Shown in pieces: positions 1-11,999 of a stretch of 24,846 bases of DNA. The notes below the pieces were generated by a model. That model was not told the origin of the DNA. It made no database searches and saw nothing but the letters and a program-made list of their open reading frames with translations. Each line of letters opens with the position of its first letter. The stretch's first letter is position 1. This stretch comes from Gnomoniopsis sp. IMI 355080 (taxonomy: Eukaryota; Ascomycota; Sordariomycetes; Diaporthales; Gnomoniaceae): contig JAPEVC010000353.1 in assembly GCA_027946555.1 (NCBI GenBank), forward strand, positions 1-24,846, read 5' to 3'. The position numbers and the translations under genes are program-made.

Positions 1-603
1 CGACGTCAACGTCCGCGCCCTCGTCACCATCGCCACCCCCCACCACGGCTCCGCCTACGCCGACCATCTCCTCGCACAAATCGGTCCCACCCGTCTTCCC
101 GCCCTGTACCGCGCCTGGACGGCCACCACAGGCCTAGGCACGGGAGCCTTTGACCAGCTCACGCGCGCCTACATGCGCGACCACTTCAACCCAGCCACGC
201 CAGACGACCCGGCCACAGCCTACTTCTCCTACGGCGCCGCGCTGGTGCGCAAGCCACCCCTTTTGAGCCCCTTTCGCGCGTCGCATGCCGTGCTAGCCCG
301 CGAAGAAGGCCCCAATGATGGACTGGTGAGTGTGGATAGTGCGCGGTGGGGGAGCTACAAGGGCACGTTGGAGGGGGTCAATCATTTGGATCTGATTAAT
401 TGGACGAATCGCCTGAGGTGGACTATCAGGAGGTGGATGGGTGAGCCGGAACCGTGAGTATTTTGCTACTACCAATTTGCGCTTGATCTGCGTCTGTCCC
501 TGTACGTGAGACGCGTGCTAACGAGACTTGTGCACTCTTCAGCTTTAACGCGGTTGCGTTCTATCTTGAAATCGCGGATATGCTTGACAAGGAAGGATTG
601 TGA
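1..603 (+). CDS. TGL2-like triacylglycerol lipase, C-terminal part (5' end outside window)
   Basis: This is the 3' end of an alpha/beta-hydrolase lipase gene, open from base 2 with no start in the window. The reading begins VNVRALVTIATPHHGSAYAD, the strand after the nucleophile elbow in fungal lipases related to yeast Tgl2. The catalytic Asp is visible in GPNDGLVS and the catalytic His in GVNHLDLINW; the Ser motif lies upstream, outside the window. An intron at 454-542 (GTGAGT donor, GTGCTAAC branch, CAG acceptor) is needed. Splicing changes an early stop at 455-457 into the tail FNAVAFYLEIADMLDKEGL, which has the form of fungal homologues, and the stop is TGA 601-603. Coding exons seen: 1-453 and 543-603. 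The family hydrolyses acylglycerols or other esters; the exact substrate and location are not shown here. The gene converges on SPT16. Confidence 0.82.
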
Positions 604-1130
604 GGGGTCCATTCAAATAATCAGGGACAGCTTTATATTACAGGCCTGTCGGAGCATCTGTCCAATCAAACAAGCACAACACGGTACCTATTGAAGGTCC
701 CCTCATGATGATGAGCCATAAGAGCTCATCTTACTATGTTTCCAATGCTTCACCGCACTTGCCCCACATCTTTCACGATATCATGGGTTGCCATAGAATC
801 AATGGAAATGTTGTTTGAGTGGCTCAAAATCTCCGAATTACAATAGCTGATGCGCAAGCGGGCGTCTCTCCTAAACAGTGCTTTGAAATGTTGCGCTCCG
901 ACACCGTCTGCTCCGTACGAGTCTCACCCATGGGTATTGGATTGAGCCCGCCGTTGAGAACCTCACCGCCTGCATCATAAACCTATCTGAAAAGGGTGCA
1001 AAGAACGGCTCAGGTCAAAACTGTCTCTTTTTCCGAATCCTTTTGAATGCCTATTGCTACACAGAACCCTCACACTAAGTACTCCAACAGCGGTAAGCCT
1101 CACGCGGCTGCCTTCTCTTATCATAACATA
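604..1130. other. Convergent 3' intergenic region
   Basis: This 527-nt stretch lies between the stops of the lipase and SPT16 and must hold both 3' ends. I see no open frame with coding character, no repeat and no RNA gene in it. Confidence 0.6.
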
Positions 1131-4100
1131 TTAACGCTTTCGTTGCTTCTTCTTGCCCGCACCACGTTCGTCGTCATCCTCAAGAGCACTCTCACGGTCA
1201 CGCTTTTTCGCTTTGGCTTCCAGCGCATCCCAGTCCTCGCCCTCCTCATCGTCGCTGGCGTCTTCATCGCTCGCATCCGCAGATGCATTGGAGTCGAAGT
1301 CAGAGTCTTCCTCGCTGGACTCAGAGGCCTCGTCAAGCTCGCTGTCACTGATCTGGAAATCGCTTTCCGGCTCTTCCTCTTCGGAGCCATTCTCATCGTC
1401 ACTGTCGGACTGCAGGAAACTCCAACCACCATCAGCAAAAAATTGGTGAGGGTCCTGGGTGACTGTCTTCATGATCGTAGGCCAGTTCAGGTTCAGAGGA
1501 CCCTCACTGTAGGCGATCTCGGAAGTATCAAGAAAGTCCTTAACTTCCTCCAGCGACTCTACCGGGATGGTGTTGATATGGTATGGTGCGCGATTATAAT
1601 CCTTGAAAACGAAAACGAGATCGAAGTTCTTCAGGCCGAATTGCACCCTCTCGAGATGTGCGATTTCGATGTCTTCGAGAGTGATGACCATGAACGGCGG
1701 CTCGGTGAGCTGGATCAGGCAGTCCGTAGTGGGCTGTATGTAGACGTTGCTGCGGAAGGGTACACCAAAGAAGCCAAGGTCCCTGACTGGCATGTCCACC
1801 TCAAGGTGCTCATTGCGACCAGCTTCGGCGATCTTCTCGGTGAAACTCTTGAACAGGCGGTCAAGCTCCCCACGCCGGCGACGCTCCTCCTGCTCTGCCT
1901 CAAACTCGTCCTCGTCACCATATCGGTACTTGCGCTTGCGGTTGCCAGTCTCGTCGAACTGAATGTCTGTAGCCTCGCGGTAAAATTGGACGTCCTTGGT
2001 CTTCTTCTTGTTGCCAATGAGGATTGGGTCCTTCAAGTGAATGTGTATAATGACAATCAATTCGCTCTGGCAAGGCTGAAAGAACAAATGCTTCACGTTG
2101 GAGAAGAGGATGTCGACCCGCTGATGAGGATTAAGTGGCGATTGATACCTGACACCATTCTGGTGAATCTCGACCTTGCCAGGGACACGCTTTCCTTCCA
2201 TGGCGGGTCGCAGAAAGACATTGTCCAAGACGACTGGGCGACGGTCTAGAGAAATTGCATTAGTCTTACTGCACGTTTCAACGCATCTTGCGCAACTCAC
2301 TTCGAATTTCAACAAGTTTGTCCTGTTCGACGACATCTTCCATGTCTTTCTTCTCTTGTTCCTTCTTGGCAGAATCGCGCTTGATGTTGGTGATTTGGTT
2401 CGCAATATCGGCGTACCGGTCACCGTCTGTCGAACGGAAGGTCAAACTTCTCACAAAGTGTGCCGAGGCATCCTCGAACGGCTGGTCATCCTTCCGGCCC
2501 ACACCTTGACCTGGGCTAAGGAAGTTGATGCGGAGATAGGACCACTCGCCCTCGTCGTTTTTGCTCGCGTTCTTGATCGTGTTGATGTGGTAGGGAACTG
2601 GACGGCCCATGACCGGAACGATGATGGTCGAGTTCTTGGTGTCAAGAACAATGCCCATGTCACGAACCTTGGGTGGCAGCTGGTTGTCACGCTTATAAGA
2701 CTCAAAGCGCTTGAACTTTTTGACCTCGCCACCGTTCTGTCCGCCCGTTGACTCGGCATAACGAGCAAGTCCTTCTTTTTGTTTCTTCTCGGCCAGCTGC
2801 TTCTGGTGAGCCCTGCGCCTCTGTTGGTCCTCCTCGCTCTTCTCTTGCTGGCCACGACCAGACCGCAGCCGAGAGCTGGTGATGTTCTTGGCAGCCACGG
2901 CGCCAACTTTAGAGTCCTTCTTCTCCTTTTTGGGTGCGGGTTGCGCCTCCTCCTCATCCTTGAAGAAGAAAGTAGTGCTGTCGGGGTCAGTGGGTGCCTC
3001 ACCCGTGAAGCTGATCGTGCCCTCGCTGGTATTGGTCACACGTATTGTGTCGGTAACAATCAATGAGTACACCTTGCTATTTTTGTCCTGTGCCTGGGGG
3101 TTCTCGAGATCGGCAAAGCCCGTAGAAATGCAGAGGGTCATGCCGTCCTTGAGTGTGCGGTTGTTTTTGGCATTGAGTACAAGAGTCGGATCTCTCACCT
3201 CCAGACCGGTACCATAGCCAACATTCTTGAGGAAATGCTTCTCGAATTCTGGCTTCTTCGACTTGATGTAGTTCACAGCCTTGTTGTAAACGTCTTTGGC
3301 CACAGCACCGTCCCGGATTTCTTTCAAGACCACGCCATGCAGAGCGAGCAGAAACTTGTAGTTGTTCTCCTGTGTCTTATTGGGATCAACCATGTACGTG
3401 CGCGCAATGTGGGAGCTGTACGACTTGTACTTGAGGGCCATGCCGGCGATGATAACACCAGGGTGAAGATTGTCTTCACTTGGCTCGGTCTGCATCTTCA
3501 AGTCGAATTTGCCACCGCTGTAGACGGAGGGGCCTACAATCCAGTCCAATTGCTGAGGGTCGAAATCACTCGGAAACTTCTGGCCGCTGGGCAACTTGAC
3601 GTTTTTCCAGAACTTGTTGTCATCTAGCTTGCTGTCCACCTTGTCGGTCAAAACACGGTGCTTGACCTTCTTCTCTTGATCAAATGTGTTAAGGATGTCA
3701 TCGAGAAGGAAGGAGTGCGTCAGAGCGACGCAAGCCTTGGAGGATGTTCTCATGGCGCGAAGTTCAGCCTCGTCCTTGGCAGCAAAGCAGGCAGAAGACA
3801 GGGCTAGGGCGACGTCGACCTCTTCCGCATCCTTGCAGGTCTCGGCGAAGATTTTCTTCCATTCGTCGACGAATGGACCCTTGGAGGTATCCTTGGGGAT
3901 GACACCAACTTTCTTCTGTTGAACGCCCCTCATCAGTATGAAACATCCGCGCAGAAGAAAAGGGCGGGGGAAATTTGAATGAAAGGATGACCCACGCCAG
4001 CGGTTTTGATAGTATCAGCGAGCTTAACGAAAATCTTGTTGTTCTCCTCGGCATCTTTGCCTCGAACGAGGACCTCGACAGGGTATTTTTCATTCTTGAG

Positions 4101-4530
4101 CTGTTCAAGGTATTTGGCTATTCTGTTGCGTCAGTCTTTGTTCGGTCGCACAAAGTGGAGGGCGGGCCGAGGGCAGCTCACCTTTTTTCGCGGTGGTGAC
4201 AATGTATAGAGTATCGAGAGTGAACACCATTAATGTGGTGGGGAATTCGTAACCTAGCAGCCAGGACTGTTGAAGACGGAGAAATCAGCTGATACTGATG
4301 CGACGCAATGGCTTGGACCAGCAGAACATGGGCGGAGGAGCGATACGTACGTGCATAGCGTTGTTCTTGTTGAAGCTCGGAGCTTCTTCGACTTTGCCCA
4401 TCATGATGACAATGGAGGAGACACCTCCAAAGAGGGAGTCGCCGGACCGCCTGTCATTCTTCCAGGCATTGATGAAGTGCGAGATGCGCTCCTGGAAAAG
4501 CTTAGCATCGATCTGGATCGCGTCTGCCAT
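1131..4530 (-). CDS. SPT16: SPT16, large subunit of the FACT histone chaperone complex
   Basis: Spt16 with Pob3 forms FACT, which dismantles and rebuilds nucleosomes ahead of and behind RNA polymerase II and during replication in the nucleus. Five exons on the minus strand are supported: 4530-4351, 4266-4182, 4117-3996, 3915-2301 and 2245-1131, giving 1038 aa, a usual length for the family. Introns are 55-84 nt. The acceptor at 4118 was chosen because it restores TTAKKAKYLEQLK; the acceptor at 3916 was chosen because it gives AGKKVGVIPKD and has a TACTGAT branch just upstream. The peptidase-like N-terminal domain occupies about residues 1-430, followed by the dimerisation and PH-like middle regions (RRPVVLDNVFLRPAMEGKR and the FFGVPFRSNVYIQPT area). 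From about residue 947 there is a long Asp/Glu/Ser tail, the histone-binding part, ending in a basic KKKQRKR, a probable nuclear signal. The start MADAIQIDAKLFQERI matches the family's beginning. Nothing looks broken. Confidence 0.97.
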
Positions 4531-6017
4531 GGTGACGACTCGTTGCTGGCGATATCGTGATGATGGCGGCGACAGACAATCGATGAGGCAGCAGGCGATG
4601 CTGCGATGATGAAAGGGGGAGGAGGTCGCAGGCAGCTGCGGTGGTTGTTGGTCGCAGTGCTAATGCTGAGATTCGGGTGAAAAGTGATGGGAGGAGTCGC
4701 ACAGAGTTGGAGAAGGTGCTTGCGCCTTGCTGTAAGCCGCTCGCGCTAAGTAAAGTGCAAGGGTGGGTCTTCCTGTCGCGTCGCGTCAGAACAGGCAGGC
4801 GGCAGGGAGTACCAGCACGTGAAGGTACTGTACCATAATCGATGCGAAGATGGAGAGTGTCTGGGCTCAACAACCTACTCCAGGTCAAGGAAAATGAAGC
4901 ACCTTGATTGATCAGACAAACCTGCTTTGTGTTCGCTTAACTCGAGGAAATCCGGTATGCAGGAAAGTTTGTTGTCTGAAGGTACGTACATACGTGCCTT
5001 CGCATGACATACGATGTACAGTACTAGTTAATCTCTACTGCGTATCTCTGAACTCGGGGTTAGGGTTCTTCTCAATGGGAAGGCTGTGGCCATGATCATA
5101 TGCTCAGTGAGAAGCTGCATGAATACGTGCCTTTGTAATACTGATTGGATTAATTGATTAGTTGATTGATTGTTTGATTGATCATCATGTCCTTATCTCT
5201 TGGTGAAGCCATCGTGTGGCAGGTGGTGTACCCTGGTGCAACAACCCGATTTATAAGCAAACGCCTTGTGGGGGGAGGAGTTCTGACGCTGGTGGAGTCC
5301 CCAAGCTGACATTGACATGGGTGTGGAATCCGGACTATCGCAAACGGCGCCTCACTATGGCCCCTGCCGGTCCGTTCCTTATAAGAGACTTTTTTTAGCC
5401 TTCAATCGGAGCCGGTCTGCCAACATCTGTTTCCCTGCCCTCTACCCCGTGGGCCCTCTTATAGAATCGCCCACTCGACGTCGCTCTCGCTTGCGCACTC
5501 ACCGTCCAGTCACCATTGAGCCATATTGCGCAACCACCTGCCGTTGTCCAAATCTGCCTAGACCGGCCGCCTTGATTCGACAGCCTTGACACCAGCCCCA
5601 TCGCAACCCGTGGGGGGACTCGTGCTCACCCGGCATATTCATTACGAACACCTCCGGGTCCAGCGCATATACATATATAGGTAGATATACACATATATAT
5701 CCTGCGTCCTCTCTCACCCCGGCCTGCATACCCGCGTCCCACAGAAAAGATCACTTTCTCACATGAGCTGGCCAGACAGGATTATCTGCTGCCTCTCAGT
5801 TGTTGAAGCTTTGCATAACGCCCAAGCCTTCTCCTCAACATCGTCATCCGGTGCCGGCAGAATCTTTTGTCCACGAAGGAAAGAACTGCGATGATGCTGT
5901 GAGCGTACCTGCGGAAGACTCGGCTTCAATTCGGACGTCAGCGGTATCCTGGTCGCGTGAATGAGACATACTTAAGGTATCTCCTTTGACGATACTGGGC
6001 GTGGAATTTCATCAAAA
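4531..6017. promoter_or_regulatory. Divergent promoter region between SPT16 and glutamate-cysteine ligase
   Basis: This region of about 1.5 kb separates two outward-facing start codons and should carry both promoters. The SPT16-proximal part is GC-richer. On the ligase side there is a run of TGATT-type repeats (about 5142-5187), and a TA-rich segment at 5665-5702 built from ATATA units that could serve as a core promoter. The stretch 5703-6017 would then be the ligase leader. I found no convincing Yap1 site (TTACTAA type), although Yap1 controls this gene in yeast. Short open frames here have no coding look. Confidence 0.6.
5142..5187. repeat. TGATT/ATTGATT short repeat cluster
   Basis: The unit TGATT recurs about six times in 46 bases, in spacings such as ATTGATTAGTTGATTGATTG, followed by TTTGATTGATCATCAT. 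It lies about 0.85 kb upstream of the glutamate-cysteine ligase start. It may be simple-sequence drift or a cluster of binding sites for a factor that recognises TGATT; the sequence does not decide. Confidence 0.7.
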
Positions 6018-8373
6018 ATGGGTCTCTTGTAAGTTCGCGCATGAATATTCAGCGTTGCACGCTCGAGTCGCTCACAATCATGGCACGCCAAGGGCTCTCG
6101 GGACGGCATTGGACTGGCCAGATGCCCAGAAGAAGGCCGACCAGGTCCGCGAATGGGGTATTAGAGTAGGTCATTTCGACCGCCATATCGTTTCCTGAGG
6201 TCTCCGTTGACACTCGTGGAAGCAATTGTTAGAAATATGGAACAAGGCCAAGGGGAAAGAGGCAGACGCCCTCCTCTGGGGTGACGAGGTAAGTGTCCCC
6301 ATATGCCCCGTGACCTGCTCAATGTCTTGCTGATAGTCTACCAGGTCGAGTACCTAGTCGTCGTGTACTCGAAAGACAACGAATCGCCCGTGCTTCTGTC
6401 CCTTAGGCAGGCAGACATTCTTGAGGCCCTGGCCTCCGACAAGTCACTAACCGCTAAAGGCGGCTGTGTCCCGGCCTTGCAAGACGTCCCAGGAGCAGAG
6501 TAAAGCCAATCCCGTGGACCAAGAATGTGGCAGAAGACCGTGCTAACAAGTCTGTCAGCTCAAGCGAGCCGCTGCCTGTGTTCCACCCGGAGTTTGGTAG
6601 ATTTATGCTCGAAGCAACTCCGGGGAAGCCATGGGGCATCGAGTTTAGAGAGCTCCTCAATGTGGAGCCAAACATGAAATTGCGGCGAGTAATCGCCAAG
6701 GACCATATGCGCTCCGACGAGTACCCCATCACCCTGACGACCTATCCCATGATAGGCCGGTCCGGGGTTTTCACCGATCCGCACTATCCGGTCTCTGGTC
6801 CCAAGCTGCGCTCGCAATTCGTACCGGACGAGATCGCAAATCCCCATATTCGCTTTCCCACGCTGGCAGCGAATATACGCTGGAGGCGAGGGAGGAAGGT
6901 GCAAGTGAATGTGCCTGTATTCAGGGACAAGAACACCCCATGGCCTTGGAAGGACCCTACTGTCAATCACAACCTTCACAATTGGCCCGAGGATGACGAT
7001 GTGAGAAATGGCGCGGCTCCAGACAATTTCATCCATATGGACGCCATGGCTTTCGGGATGGGTAGTTGTTGTCTGCAAATCACCTTCCAAGCCAAGAACA
7101 TTACCGAAGGCCGCAAGATGTATGACCAGCTCAGTCCACTGGGTCCTATTCTGCTGGCCCTGACGGCAGCAACACCCATTTATAAGGGATTTCTGGCAGA
7201 CACCGATGTGAGGTGGAATCAGATAAGCCGTGCTGTGGACGACCGCACGCCCGAGGAACTCGGAGAGAAGGTGAGTCTCTAGCATACCTCCACTCGGGCC
7301 CAAACTAACTTTACAAGCCCCTTCAATCTGCCCGCTGGCGCATCCCGAAATCCCGCTACGCGTCTAACTCGACCTACATCTCCACGGACGCACGTCTTCG
7401 CCCAGAGTATTTCGACCCAAAATTGGTCATTGATCCCCTCATTAAGCAAAAGCTCCTCGACGGCGGCATGGACGATCGCCTCGCCACACACTTTGCCCAT
7501 CTCTTCATCCGCGACCCCATCGTCATCTTCAGTGAAGATCTCGAGCAACTAGACATGTCCAAGACGGACCACTTCGAAAACATCCAGTCCACCAATTGGC
7601 AGCACATGCGCTTCAAGCCGCCACCAGCCGACAGCAATATTGGCTGGCGCGTTGAGTTCCGGCCCATGGAGATCCAGATCACAGACTTTGAAAACGCCGC
7701 ATTCGCCGTCTTCATTGTGCTTGTCACGCGTGCAATCTTGTCCTTTGATTTGAACTTCTACATTCCCATCGTCAAAGTCGATGAAAACATGGAGACAGCA
7801 CACCGTCGCGATGCCGTGCTGAGTGAGAAGTTCCATTTCCGCAAGAGCCCGTTCACGACGCGTACCCCGCGCGCCAGCGGAACATCCACGCCCCTGGGAG
7901 GTGGCCACGGGATATCTAGGCCACCGACGCCACTCGGCCCGGTGGAGGATGAGTATCGCTTGATGAGCATCAATGAAATCATCAACGGCACGGCCGCCAC
8001 AGGAGCTGATGACGAGGACGAGGAGGGTGGCTTCCCTGGCTTGATCCCCATTGTCGAGAGTTATCTGGACAGCGTAAACATGGACGTGGCCACGCGATGC
8101 GAGCTGGCTACGTACCTGGATCTCATTCGCAAACGCGCGAGCGGCGAGCTGTGGACGGCGGCCAAGTGGATTCGAGAGTTTGTGGCTGGCCATTCTAGCT
8201 ATCAGTTCGATAGTGTGGTGCCTGAGGCCATCAATAAGGATCTGGTCGGTGCTGTCATTGAGATTGGGGAGAAGGAGTGTGCCGGCAAGGGCTTTGGGGG
8301 CCTGGAGCATATTCGTGGGTTTGAGAACATGCTTGGCAAATTTAGACGGGCGGGATGCGGTGGTAGTGCATAG
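6018..8373 (+). CDS. GCS1: Glutamate-cysteine ligase (gamma-glutamylcysteine synthetase)
   Basis: The enzyme joins L-glutamate and L-cysteine with ATP, the rate-limiting cytosolic step of glutathione synthesis. Six coding exons are supported: 6018-6028, 6093-6165, 6223-6288, 6345-6499, 6559-7270 and 7318-8373, giving 690 aa. The first exon carries only ATG GGT CTC TT; splicing gives MGLLALGTALDW, the conserved fungal N terminus, so 6018 is preferred over the ATG inside the first intron. Metal/ATP-site acidic residues can be seen at Glu50 and Glu52 in LLWGDEVEYLVV and at Glu113 and Glu120 in HPEFGRFMLEATPG, with the same spacing as in the yeast enzyme. Further family blocks are MDAMAFGMGSCCLQITFQAK, RIPKSRY and WRVEFRPMEIQITDFENAAF. 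A Pro/Thr/Gly-rich insert around TPRASGTSTPLGGG is of the kind found in fungal forms. The intron at 6500-6558 has a GTGCTAAC branch. The gene is divergent from SPT16. Confidence 0.97.
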
Positions 8374-11300
8374 AAAAACTTGGTTGATTAAATATGTAAA
8401 GATGCTCACTTTGGCTGAATATGTCTTGCTGGACTCGACAACAACGCTGGCGATGCACAGGCGCAATCCCGAATGCCTCATGTCCGACTGGTAATGAGCA
8501 TGGTAAACGTTATAGAAATTGCATTGATAACAGTGTTTAGGTATGGCTTCTTGAAGGAGTCTTGCGATTCCACTGTCAACGAGTAAAGACCTAACAGAAG
8601 CAGGTCTGCCCATGATCCCTTCCCCTCTTAACTACGGTTGCTGTTCTGCAAGATGACAGGCACCAGGTGTCTCCATCAGATGCTCTCGTGCCTAGCTTTC
8701 ATGGGCATCTCATAATCCCTTTCCAGCGAAGTGTAGCCCTGCAACATTGGCCGTCTGTATGAGCACCTCTCAGCCTGGCGAACATCTCGTCTGCAACGCT
8801 CAAGACGTATATACGGCGTCATATCTGCCATCCAGTCGCTGCACTCCTTCAAGCGTACACAATCATCATTGCACCCTTCTTTCGATCCTCATCAACGGCA
8901 TCCCTACGGCTCAGCCAGCCAGCCTGGTTCTGGCTGTCCAACTAAAAAGCCGGAACCCTTGTTTTCTCGTGTGGCATTGGGTTCCTTCGGCCTCGTGCGC
9001 TGGCCCTTGTAGGACCAGCCGCTGCGAAACGCAATGGCCAATACATTCAGACTCTGAACAGATGCCTCTTGCTGTTTGCTCACAACTTCCACGGGCGGTC
9101 CTGCTAAGTTCCCCTTCGTTCGCTGGCTTGAGTAGCTTCGAGACAAAAAGACACCGCTCGTTATAGTTAGCTCATGGCAGCCTCACAATATCAATCAGAT
9201 TACCCGCGGTGTATCTGGGCCTCCTGTTGGCTTTCAGAAACACCCTGAGGAATCCATCAAGCATGGAACCACAAACGAACACATATTCAAAACGATCCTT
9301 GTTCGTCCTCTCGCGGTCCTGCGGATCATATTTGGCCCCAAGCAAAACCCACCCAATTTTCTCAGCCTATGATCGTCACACGGCCCTTGCCAACGCCGCC
9401 CCTTAATCAGAAGCACACTTTCGGGCCTCAGCTCCAAAGGAGACTATTTAGGTTTCAAACCATTTGTAAGACACGCGTGCCTAGGTGTCTCTTCTCTTCC
9501 CGCCCGCAAACGCCATGGGTGATGTCTCAGCCATGGACAAACCCAGCTGCTCGGCGCCATCTTGTACGGGGCACCTGCCACGCGGGTTTGACAGCTCCGA
9601 TAGTCGACAGCTCATCACCCCACGCCCCCCTTCAAAGCCACGGACGAATTTCGAAAACAAAAGAAAAACAGAACCAAAGGGGTAGTATCTGCTTGGATTT
9701 CGATATTCTAGCTCTCGGGAGTCTCGGAAGCCACACGCAGGCGCAGGGGCAAGGGCAGGGGGCATATGCGGTTGCTGATCGATAGATGGTCTTCTGCGCG
9801 TGCGTTCTTTGGCAAAAGGGGTTGGCATATACGGGTGTTCGCGACTCAAGTGATAGCAAGAGAGTAGGCTGAAGCGGGTATGGTTTTGTTTGGAGAAGAA
9901 AAGAAAGGGGTGTGGGTTTGCCGGGAAGTTTTCGCTGCCCTTGAAGCGACAATACAATCATGGCGGGTCCAGACTCTCCAACGTCCCGTTGTTATCTGCC
10001 CTGCTAATCCTTTTGTCCCTACTCGCCTCGGTAGATGAGTGTGGACTCCATTGCACACATACCTTGCATGGCCAAAATCGAACCACCATCTTTGTGATAT
10101 ACCGACTCCCCCACCCCCTCTCTTCCCGGAGGTCGCGCTCGGCCACGTGGGAAAAGCTCCGGAGCAACCCTAGACCGCTCTCTAGGATAATTCGATTTGC
10201 CCTTTGAGTATCACACAAAAAGTAAGATTACCAAATTATAGGGAAAATCTAACGGCGCCGCAAGCAGCTCCCCATATGCCCCTTGCCTTTTGCCCTGCCC
10301 GACCCTCCAAACGCAAGCCGCCGCGCACCTCGCTAGGCTGTCTGCATTATGCCATGACCTGGACTGTCTAGGTTATGTTAAAGAGAGTTTTTTCTATACT
10401 CACACCTGCCTGATTTTGTCGATCGGTATCTCCTTTTTCTCCTTGGGATTGAAGTGGGCGGGGCGGTGTGGTTGGAGAGTTGTTTTCTTATGCCTGGGGA
10501 GCTTGGGTGGTGTTCTTGACCGGATTTCTTCACCCGCAGTCGTTGCTGAAGCTGAAGAGATGCTCCAGGACCGTTGACTCTGAAAACAACAGTCGGGATC
10601 AGGGGGAGGGTCACCATGCCTACCTAGGTAGGCACACGCTGAATAGGCTCAAGACACGCCAGTAAAGCGCGTCATACATGGAGACGTAGCTGTTGAAACT
10701 TCGACATTGGAGTCCAGATCGAACATTCCATAGCGCTTCTTGTACTATATAATATCTGGGCTAAGAGGACGTGTCGCTCTCTGTGCTGATGTGATTGACA
10801 GTGCAGGCCTGAGGATTCCAAGACCACGTAAAACAAAACAAAAACTTTAAGAGAACGTGATCAACCTTGGCGAATAGTGACTCTACGAGACCTGGTGTCG
10901 AGCAGTCGCCGTCAAAACACATAAACAGAACCTAGGTGGACAGTCTTACCCCAGGCGCATGTCTTGTGCGCGACGCCACACAGCACGGCATCTGGTATCA
11001 AGCCACCCTTTAGGTATAGTATAGCAACGCAGACCAGCACTAGCTTAAAGTCTATTGAACTGAATCCCATCGCTCTCGGGATGACAAGCTGGTTACACTC
11101 GCTACCTCTTGTCTGGCCACATCTGATACTAGACCTACAGGGCTCCCTGACCTGAGCCGGCGACCACGCTCTGATGTCCATCTGCGGAAATTGATTCATG
11201 GATCTGGCCCGACAGGTCAGCAAGCTGTGGTCACTTATATGTAGCAAGTATGCGGTGATCGTGTCACTTGGACGATGACAATCTGTTTGGTGCAAGACAC

Positions 11301-11999
11301 CGCTGAGAACAAGAAGTGGGAAGGCTATAGTGACCTTCTACGGTCAAGGACGCGGAGAGAGCCCGGCTGACCACGGGGACATAAACCTACCTACTCGCAG
11401 TAAAGATGTCTGTAACAACCCTAGCCCGGGCGGAAACTTTGATATCGACGCGGGTTGAAGACCGTTGTTGGCCGCAAAGATGCGGTAAACATCGACAACG
11501 CAGGCGCGACAAGACGCGCAACAAACGAAAACCAAGCTTTTCATACCACGTCGCACCGCATCTGCAGGTCGCCGTGCCCCAGGGCCTACCTGCTTTCGGT
11601 GCGCAGCGAGCGAACGCAGAGAGAACGTCACGCAAGGCCAGCTCATACGTATAGATATCCCCCCCCCTCTCTCTTCGTTGTACGTTTTGGCGTGGCTGGC
11701 ATTCCCCGCCACAAGATTGCTGTGCGACGACGACGCAACGTCAAGCGTTGACTGTGTGTATGGCCAGTAGTACATTGAAGACCACTGCCGGTCAGCAACC
11801 GTGATCTAATGGAGAAGGGCCATTTCGAAGATGCGCCACCGGCGCCCGCCGGTGAAACTATCTAGGCAGTGGCGGTGAGCGTGGAGGCGTAGGGCAGGTT
11901 GAATTGTACTCGACTCCTTGCAGTTGCGCTTACACAGATCCATTTGAAACCCTGCCTGAGATCACTTTATTCTTTCTTTTTCTTCGGACGTCAGGGAAC
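8374..11999. other. Gene-poor region downstream of glutamate-cysteine ligase
   Basis: About 3.6 kb with no open frame that looks coding on either strand. The first 100-200 bases should be the ligase 3' UTR. Open frames of 100-158 codons at 8747-9166 (+), 9369-9785 (+), 9481-9957 (-) and 11344-11775 (-) lie in overlapping, compositionally biased sequence, often lack an ATG start and resemble no family I know. The stretch includes a perfect palindrome near 10.6 kb and a 9-base C run near 11659. No transposase, reverse transcriptase or terminal repeat was seen. Confidence 0.55.
10617..10634. repeat. Perfect 18-bp palindrome
   Basis: TGCCTACCTAGGTAGGCA reads the same on both strands over all 18 bases. 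Related CCTAGG or ACCTAC pieces occur nearby (for example around 9480, 10930, 11390, 12762 and 13082), suggesting a motif used repeatedly in this non-coding stretch. It could bind a dimeric transcription factor. There is no loop, so it is not a typical terminator hairpin. Confidence 0.85.

Noticed and set aside
1047..2249. 400-codon open frame on the plus strand opposite the last SPT16 exon
   Set aside because: It is the complement of a well-conserved SPT16 exon, including its acidic tail, and is rich in Leu/Val as expected from antisense reading. It has no family resemblance.
2176..2751. 191-codon plus-strand frame
   Set aside because: Antisense to SPT16 exons 4-5; no independent coding features.
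3931..3933. ATG as a downstream start for SPT16, or the GATGAG acceptor just before GGGCGTTC
   Set aside because: The CAG acceptor at 3916 keeps phase 0, gives the conserved AGKKVG sequence and has a TACTGAT branch at the right distance.
6560..7303. 247-codon minus-strand frame
   Set aside because: Antisense shadow of ligase exon 5.
7549..8613. 354-codon minus-strand frame opposite glutamate-cysteine ligase
   Set aside because: Almost all of it is antisense to the conserved ligase C-terminal exon, and the 240 bases beyond the ligase stop show no domain.
8747..9166. 139-codon plus-strand frame
   Set aside because: Starts at TTG (the first ATG is at 8759), Ser/Cys-rich composition typical of chance reading, and no recognisable family.
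9481..9957. 158-codon minus-strand frame
   Set aside because: Overlaps frames on both strands in biased sequence, with no domain and no splice support.
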